Part shown: positions 5,987 to 9,760 of the stretch, in pieces
How the letters are laid out: each line of letters opens with the position of its first letter
Numbering within the stretch: position 1 is the stretch's first letter
DNA from: Dehalococcoidia bacterium
Lineage (GTDB): Bacteria; Chloroflexota; Dehalococcoidia; Dehalococcoidales; RBG-16-60-22
Reading direction: 5' to 3'
DNA: 9,760 nt
Assembly: GCA_030613665.1 (NCBI GenBank)
Contig: JAUWLN010000061.1
Location: 1 to 9,760 of the forward strand
Made by a program: the position numbers and the translations under genes
The notes under the pieces: model-generated
Seen by the model: only the letters and a program-made list of their open reading frames with translations
What the model was told of the DNA's origin: nothing
The model's database searches: none

Positions 5987-7615
5987 ATGGCTGATATCAT
6001 TCTTGGTTCCGATGCAATCTCCCGGCCCAGCGCATCACCGGCCGGGTATACCTATATCTACCTGGCTAATCCGGCTACTGTTGACGGCTGGATTACGGCG
6101 TTCCAGGTCTATTTTCACACTGCCCCCGCTCTGTTTAAGGTCGGCCTTTTCTATCAGGTAAGCGGGCCCACCTGGCGTTGCCGGAACAGCGTCACGGTAG
6201 AAGGCGTGCTATCAGGGTCCACCCAGACGATCGACGGCCTGGTAATAGAGGTTAAGGCTGGAGATTACATTGGATTTTGGCACCAGGGCGGCACGTTGGC
6301 ACGGACTGATTCCGGTGGACCAGGCGCCCGATATATCTCCGGTGAATACGCCGATCCCGGCGACGAGGCCTCCTTTTCCCTGATCAGCTCCGGTCGCATT
6401 CTTAGTGTCAAGGCAATCGGGACTACGGACTTCGTTCCTCCAGCGGTTCTCGACAGTCTGACCGAGGATTTATTTGATGATCTTAGTCCTGCTTTCACGG
6501 GATATCCTCAGCCAGTTTATGATTATTCCTTGAATGCCTCGAACAGCGAGGACGAGGTTACCCTGACTGCTACACTGGATGGGGCGATTATCAAGTATAC
6601 CTATGGTAGCGTGGTCGATAAGGTAGTAGCTTCTGGAGTGGGCGAAACTATCCCCCTTGAAGTGGGCACGAATGTGGTTACGATTACGGTCGATAAGGCT
6701 GGCTATGAGACGACTACTTACACTATCACCCTCACCCGAATCAGTATTGTCGATTGGGAATATATCCTACCCAACGGGGATTCAGCTACGAAGTCTCTCA
6801 AGATCACGCCGGATTCTCCTTCTTCACACTATGACAAGGTACGGGCGCAGACTACAGCTTCGAGGGTATATTGGGACCTGGCTTCGGAGGTTGGTGACCT
6901 GTGGTCATTCGATAACCCGATCCAGAGAGAGAAACCGATTGTCAAGAAGGTCAGGTTCTTCGTGGTCGGCTTTCGAAATAATCCCCTGGCCTGGGGTAAG
7001 TTTGCGGTCTATACCAACGGCTCGGTGTATAAAGGCCCCCAAAATACGTGGGCAGGCTATCAATCACCCGGAAGCGAATATTATACCCTGACCTCCAATC
7101 CGGTAACGGGTAACCCCTGGACTCTCGACGAGATTGACGCATTGCTGGCCGGGGAGTATCACTTCGACTCAGGAATTCCATCCAGGGTCGGGAGCTACTG
7201 GTATTATCTCTCTATCGTCTATGAAAACGCCTCTGTTCGCACCGACAGGGCTACCGCTTACACCGGAACCACAGTAACGCTTCATGGCGCGGTAACCAAT
7301 ACCGAGGGAACTTTCCTTGACCCTTATGTGGCTCTCGGCGATAACCTGCTAAGGGTAAGATTTGAGTGGGGCGAAACAACCGCTTATGGTAACACTACCG
7401 CTTACCAGATGGGCATGACCGGTGTCTTCAGCGCCAATCTCTCCGGACTGGACCCGGCTAAGACCTACCATTACCGGGCCGTGGTCGAGGTTCGAGCGGA
7501 TAGCAGGGTTGGCGGATTCGATGTCTACTATGGAGAAGATATGGTTTTCTCATCAACCACAGGACCGGTTGGGCGTTCTATAGCTGATAGGCTTGCTGCC
7601 GAAGGCGCGATTTAA
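5987..7615 (+). CDS. Large multi-domain beta protein (cadherin-like and Fn3-like), tail or surface type
   Basis: This 542-residue protein lacks a signal peptide and is built of beta modules. Residues about 1-145 form a jelly-roll-like domain (VDGWITAFQVYF..FKVGLFY..AGDYIGFW) that resembles domains found in phage tail and surface proteins. Residues 176-251 match the cadherin-like beta-sandwich repeat (YDYSLNAS..VTLTATLDGA..VGTNVVTITV..TTYTITLTR). Residues 318-416 hold NPVTGNPWTLDEIDALLAGE, a motif I associate with phage structural proteins. Residues 417-525 are Fn3-like (VTLHGAV..RFEWGETTAYG..LSGLDPAKTYHYRAVVEVR). Translation starts at ATG 5987 after GGAAAG at about 5974-5979. It ends in EGAI, like the next protein. 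A virion-displayed or cell-surface adhesion role is inferred from the domain set. Confidence 0.82.
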   Translation: MADIILGSDAISRPSASPAGYTYIYLANPATVDGWITAFQVYFHTAPALFKVGLFYQVSGPTWRCRNSVTVEGVLSGSTQTIDGLVIEVKAGDYIGFWHQGGTLARTDSGGPGARYISGEYADPGDEASFSLISSGRILSVKAIGTTDFVPPAVLDSLTEDLFDDLSPAFTGYPQPVYDYSLNASNSEDEVTLTATLDGAIIKYTYGSVVDKVVASGVGETIPLEVGTNVVTITVDKAGYETTTYTITLTRISIVDWEYILPNGDSATKSLKITPDSPSSHYDKVRAQTTASRVYWDLASEVGDLWSFDNPIQREKPIVKKVRFFVVGFRNNPLAWGKFAVYTNGSVYKGPQNTWAGYQSPGSEYYTLTSNPVTGNPWTLDEIDALLAGEYHFDSGIPSRVGSYWYYLSIVYENASVRTDRATAYTGTTVTLHGAVTNTEGTFLDPYVALGDNLLRVRFEWGETTAYGNTTAYQMGMTGVFSANLSGLDPAKTYHYRAVVEVRADSRVGGFDVYYGEDMVFSSTTGPVGRSIADRLAAEGAI

Positions 7616-7625
7616 AGGAGATTTG

Positions 7626-8150
7626 ATGGCTCAGAGGTTTGAGTGGTACAGCGGGCCCATGAATGAGGTCACCAAAATGTATGAGCCCTTTTGGAAGGGT
7701 CAGTCTTTTACGCCTCAGATAACCCATAAAACCACGTCTGTCAAGCTATATTGCTACAGGGTATATTCAGCTTTAAGCTTCAAACTTACGGCGGATATTT
7801 ATGCGGCACCGAGCAATGTGCCGTCTGGGCCATCACTGGCCTATGGGGAGATACCGGCAACCATCTTGCCGGAAAGTTGGAACTGGGTTGAAGTGCCCCT
7901 AAATATCCCCTACGCTATACTTCAGGCCGGGGTGAAATATGCCATCGCTTTTCACTACACGAGCACTAACTCGAATTACTATGTCTACTGGAGTATAGCT
8001 AACCCCGGAGATTACCCCGGAGGGGTTTGGCTCGACCAGGGTAGCCCGAATTATACCAGGGATGGCCGTTTTGAGGAGTGGGGTGAAATAATGCCATCCG
8101 GCGGAATTGCTACTGTTACTCATAGACTCGTCAGCGTGGGCGCAATCTAA
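7626..8150 (+). CDS. Beta-rich surface or tail-like protein
   Basis: This 174-residue protein is rich in Tyr, Trp, Ser and Pro and appears all-beta, with a jelly-roll style pattern (SFTPQITHKTTSVKLYCYR, LTADIYAAPSN, WNWVEVPLNIPYAILQAGVKYAIAFHY). This pattern is common in viral or surface domains of the choice-of-anchor type, including the first domain of the preceding protein. The ATG at 7626 follows AAAGGAG at about 7614-7620. An upstream in-frame ATG at 7593 lacks that site and overlaps the preceding gene, so I prefer 7626. The C-terminus SVGAI matches the EGAI end of the neighbour. There is no signal peptide or catalytic motif. It probably works with the 542-residue protein as a display or binding partner (inference). 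Confidence 0.78.
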   Translation: MAQRFEWYSGPMNEVTKMYEPFWKGQSFTPQITHKTTSVKLYCYRVYSALSFKLTADIYAAPSNVPSGPSLAYGEIPATILPESWNWVEVPLNIPYAILQAGVKYAIAFHYTSTNSNYYVYWSIANPGDYPGGVWLDQGSPNYTRDGRFEEWGEIMPSGGIATVTHRLVSVGAI

Positions 8151-8245
8151 AAACTGTGCCTGCTGTCTGCTTCTTCAGGGGTCACAAGTTACTTTCTTAT
8201 TAGCTGAAGCCAGTTTGGTCTAACAATCCACTCAAAGGTGACACG
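8151..8245. other. Short convergent intergenic region
   Basis: These 95 bases separate the end of the + strand beta-protein block from the end of the minus-strand TIR gene. A 6-base inverted repeat, CTTCAG (8173-8178) and CTGAAG (8204-8209), spans a 25-base loop without a T-run, so it is a poor terminator candidate. Nothing else is recognised. Confidence 0.5.
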
Positions 8246-9508
8246 TCAAACACCCTTCAATTTGGCCACCAATATCTCCACAATTCTCTCAATTCCATAT
8301 TCTTTCAGCCCAAGATAGCCGATCGTGGGCTGAAGTCCTGGGAGTTCACTATCATCAACCTTAACAGGGAGAATATATTCATTACCTCTCTCCTGAATGG
8401 CTCTTGCCTGCGCGCTCTTCCTCTCGTGGTTGGTCCACATCCTATTGAGGTACTCTTGCGATACGAATATTACGCAGAATTTGGAGCGCTTCCGATAGAT
8501 TTCGTCAAAGAACACGACTAGATCCTTTCCCCAGAGCTGCTCGGGGTAAAAGCTGTCATAGAAAACCTCAAAGCCAGCATCTTTAACTAACAAGGACAGT
8601 CTCTCGGCGTGGGTCCTTTCGGTACCCGCGAAGGACACGGCGACGTCGAAATCGAACTTCGGTATGTCTGAAGGCTCGGAACGCATTAGTTGGCGGTAAG
8701 AGGTAGTAGTCGGACGAGAGATGCCCGTCTTGTTTTTGGCCTGAGGTAAGAATTCAAAACCGAATGGTCGCAGTAATCCGTCGACTCCTAAAAGATTCTC
8801 GGTTCCCGCTGAGAAGGCATCGTGATGCCTATCAAAACTACGATGCACGTATTCCGCATTGCTATCAAAGAACGACTCACTCCTCTGTTGGAATGAGAAG
8901 AAACGATAATAGCATGGTTCGAAATCGAAATATGGGCATTGCTGGAATTCGCGTAATTCAAGGAAGGCAAATGCCGCTCGCATTTCCTCAGACAAAGGAA
9001 TGTGCTTTGGGTGATAGTGAAATGTCCATCCTTTGTCTTGTCCTCCCTCAATCCACGACATCCTAAAGATGAAATGATCATCTTCAGATTGCTTCATCTC
9101 TTTTGACTGTGGAGACGTATGTCCATCGCCGGACGTTGAGAACCGATCCGGTTGGGTCAAGACAAAGCCACATTCTCCCAGTAGCTTTTCAGCTTCACGG
9201 AGAGCGGGGTACGCCTTCGAGAATGCTTCTGCAAACTCTTTCAGAGGGAAATCGATCCGTACGGCCGCTGCGAGGCATTTACCTCCGGGAAAGAAAGCGC
9301 ACGAGCCAGCTTGAAAACCCAGGTGTGTCAGCAGACCAGCGGTCTGGACTCCAGAAAAAGAGAATGTGCTTGGATTAGCATGGACGCTACAAGCAACATC
9401 GTCTTTGGAAGACTGGAGTCTTACGAGCTTAAACTGAACTCCCCCTCCCTCAGCAGAAAGGACCACCTCCGTCTTCAAGGCTGAATGCAAATCACTATGT
9501 TGCGACAT
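8246..9508 (-). CDS. TIR-domain protein with unrecognised N-terminal half, likely anti-phage defence
   Basis: This 420-residue protein has a C-terminal TIR domain at about 285-418. It carries FDVAVSFAG at the start, the stretch EVFYDSFYPEQLWGKDL, and WTNHERKSAQARA, where Glu362 is the likely catalytic glutamate of NAD-cleaving TIRs. The end (YILPVKVDDSELPG..TIGYLGLKEYG) matches the large bacterial TIR subfamily of this type. Residues 1-270 are not recognised. They are soluble and His/Phe rich, with WTFHYHPKHIPL at 161-172, and may be a sensor or partner-binding part (inference). The start has GAGGTC seven or so bases upstream on the minus strand. The gene is convergent with the beta-protein block and has its own promoter. 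Bacterial TIR proteins often deplete NAD+ or make signalling nucleotides during infection. No adjacent partner such as ThsA is visible. Confidence 0.87.
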   Translation of the reverse strand: MSQHSDLHSALKTEVVLSAEGGGVQFKLVRLQSSKDDVACSVHANPSTFSFSGVQTAGLLTHLGFQAGSCAFFPGGKCLAAAVRIDFPLKEFAEAFSKAYPALREAEKLLGECGFVLTQPDRFSTSGDGHTSPQSKEMKQSEDDHFIFRMSWIEGGQDKGWTFHYHPKHIPLSEEMRAAFAFLELREFQQCPYFDFEPCYYRFFSFQQRSESFFDSNAEYVHRSFDRHHDAFSAGTENLLGVDGLLRPFGFEFLPQAKNKTGISRPTTTSYRQLMRSEPSDIPKFDFDVAVSFAGTERTHAERLSLLVKDAGFEVFYDSFYPEQLWGKDLVVFFDEIYRKRSKFCVIFVSQEYLNRMWTNHERKSAQARAIQERGNEYILPVKVDDSELPGLQPTIGYLGLKEYGIERIVEILVAKLKGV

Positions 9509-9535
9509 CTTGATGACCTCATAGCTTACGCTACA

Positions 9536-9565
9536 ATCATACTCCTACAGCTGCACGTAAAACAA
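9536..9565 (-). promoter_or_regulatory. Candidate sigma70-type promoter of the TIR gene
   Basis: On the minus strand, TATGAT (9536-9541) matches five of six bases of the -10 consensus and lies 18 bases downstream of TTGTTT (9560-9565), a partial -35. Transcription would start about 20 bases before the ATG at 9508, leaving a short leader that holds the GAGGTC ribosome site. The match is by eye and the -35 is weak. Confidence 0.4.
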
Positions 9566-9725
9566 CTCGCTATTTTGTTTTCTCATTTCCTTCCCTGCCC
9601 GGGAGGGGGGTGAAAAAGTAGCTAGTTCTTGGTAAGACATAAAATGACTAATTGTTAAATAATAGGAATGAAAACGTGTTTTTTGAGCACCTTAACAACT
9701 GAATAGCGTCAAGCCCGACCTGAAC

Positions 9726-9751
9726 GCTTGCCCTCTTGAAAGGGGGTAAGT
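9726..9751 (+). promoter_or_regulatory. Hairpin covering the ribosome binding site of the gene starting at 9752
   Basis: CTTGCCCTC (9727-9735) pairs with GGGGGTAAG (9742-9750) around the loop TTGAAA, a 9-pair stem with two G-U pairs, and a further G-U can form at 9726/9751. The 3' arm is the ribosome binding site itself, directly before the ATG at 9752. A competing stem, AGCGT (9705-9709) with ACGCT (9724-9728), uses part of the 5' arm. This could allow two alternative structures. The structure is seen; regulation is inferred. Confidence 0.4.
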
Positions 9752-9760
9752 ATGAGTTCA
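9752..9760 (+). CDS. Start of a downstream gene (partial)
   Basis: ATG at 9752-9754 follows a strong purine-rich ribosome site (AGGGGGTAAG, 9741-9750) and opens a frame (Met-Ser-Ser) that runs off the window. Only three codons are visible, so the product cannot be named. It is divergent from the TIR gene. The call rests on the ribosome site and start codon spacing alone. Confidence 0.35.

Larger units (their letters stand above)
9509..9751. other. Divergent intergenic region between the TIR gene and the next gene
   Basis: About 240 bases without a convincing coding frame. It holds the minus-strand TIR promoter, a GC-rich imperfect inverted repeat around CCCGGG at 9590-9610 with no T-run, an AT-rich stretch at about 9635-9685, and the ribosome-site hairpin at 9726-9751. 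Its length and AT-rich core fit a divergent regulatory region. No att-type direct repeat is obvious within it. Confidence 0.5.

Noticed and set aside
7593..7625. Upstream in-frame ATG for the 174-residue beta protein
   Set aside because: It overlaps the previous gene and lacks a ribosome site, whereas ATG 7626 follows AAAGGAG at good spacing.
8003..8022. CCCCGGAG direct repeat in the 174-residue protein gene
   Set aside because: Two copies only, encoding similar residue runs (PGDYPGG). There is no sign of an att site or regulatory repeat.
8173..8209. Inverted repeat between the convergent genes as a bidirectional terminator
   Set aside because: The stem is only 6 pairs with a 25-base loop and has no T-run on either strand.
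8764..9378. Open frames on the + strand opposite the TIR gene
   Set aside because: They lie entirely over the TIR gene, which has clear family motifs. Their translations show no recognisable domain.
9589..9611. GC-rich inverted repeat around CCCGGG as a terminator
   Set aside because: Pairing relies on G-U pairs, and neither strand has a T-run after the stem.

Overview
The window looks like part of a bacterial mobile or virus-related element. Most starts have Shine-Dalgarno-type sites (GGAGG/GAGGT), genes overlap as ATGA or TAATG, and GC looks moderate. Several families here (leaderless subtilase, minimal tyrosine recombinase, Fn3/cadherin-like surface or tail protein) recall environmental Chloroflexota (Dehalococcoidia-like) contigs. 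That host guess is an inference with low confidence. I see no rRNA, tRNA, CRISPR array, insertion sequence, terminase or capsid gene.

Left block (1-5941, + strand): a very tight directional series, probably one operon. It holds the tail of an upstream gene, a leaderless subtilisin-like protease with a methionine-rich C-terminal tail, a zinc-ribbon membrane protein, three tandem small all-beta proteins (the last again ending in a methionine-rich tail), a minimal tyrosine recombinase with a four-cysteine insert, and a small unknown protein. A 482-residue fusion of a DUF192 domain, a membrane segment, an ArdC-type antirestriction domain and an HExxH metallopeptidase follows, then a winged-helix-like protein.

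Middle block (5987-8150, + strand): a 542-residue multi-domain beta protein with cadherin-like and Fn3-like modules and a phage-structural-type motif, then a 174-residue beta protein. Both end in Gly-Ala-Ile. They look like surface or virion display proteins.

Right block (8246-9508, - strand): one gene, convergent with the rest and with its own promoter. It encodes a protein with a C-terminal TIR domain and an unrecognised N-terminal half, a likely defence gene. The last 250 bases are non-coding apart from a hairpin that covers the ribosome binding site of a gene starting at 9752.

Together these suggest an accessory module: DNA recombination, antirestriction and defence alongside a protease and a membrane-associated or surface-exposed set of beta-sandwich proteins. 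The most unusual items are the DUF192-ArdC fusion, the shared methionine-rich tails of the protease and one beta protein, the zinc-ribbon-bearing recombinase, and the TIR protein with an unknown sensor-like half.
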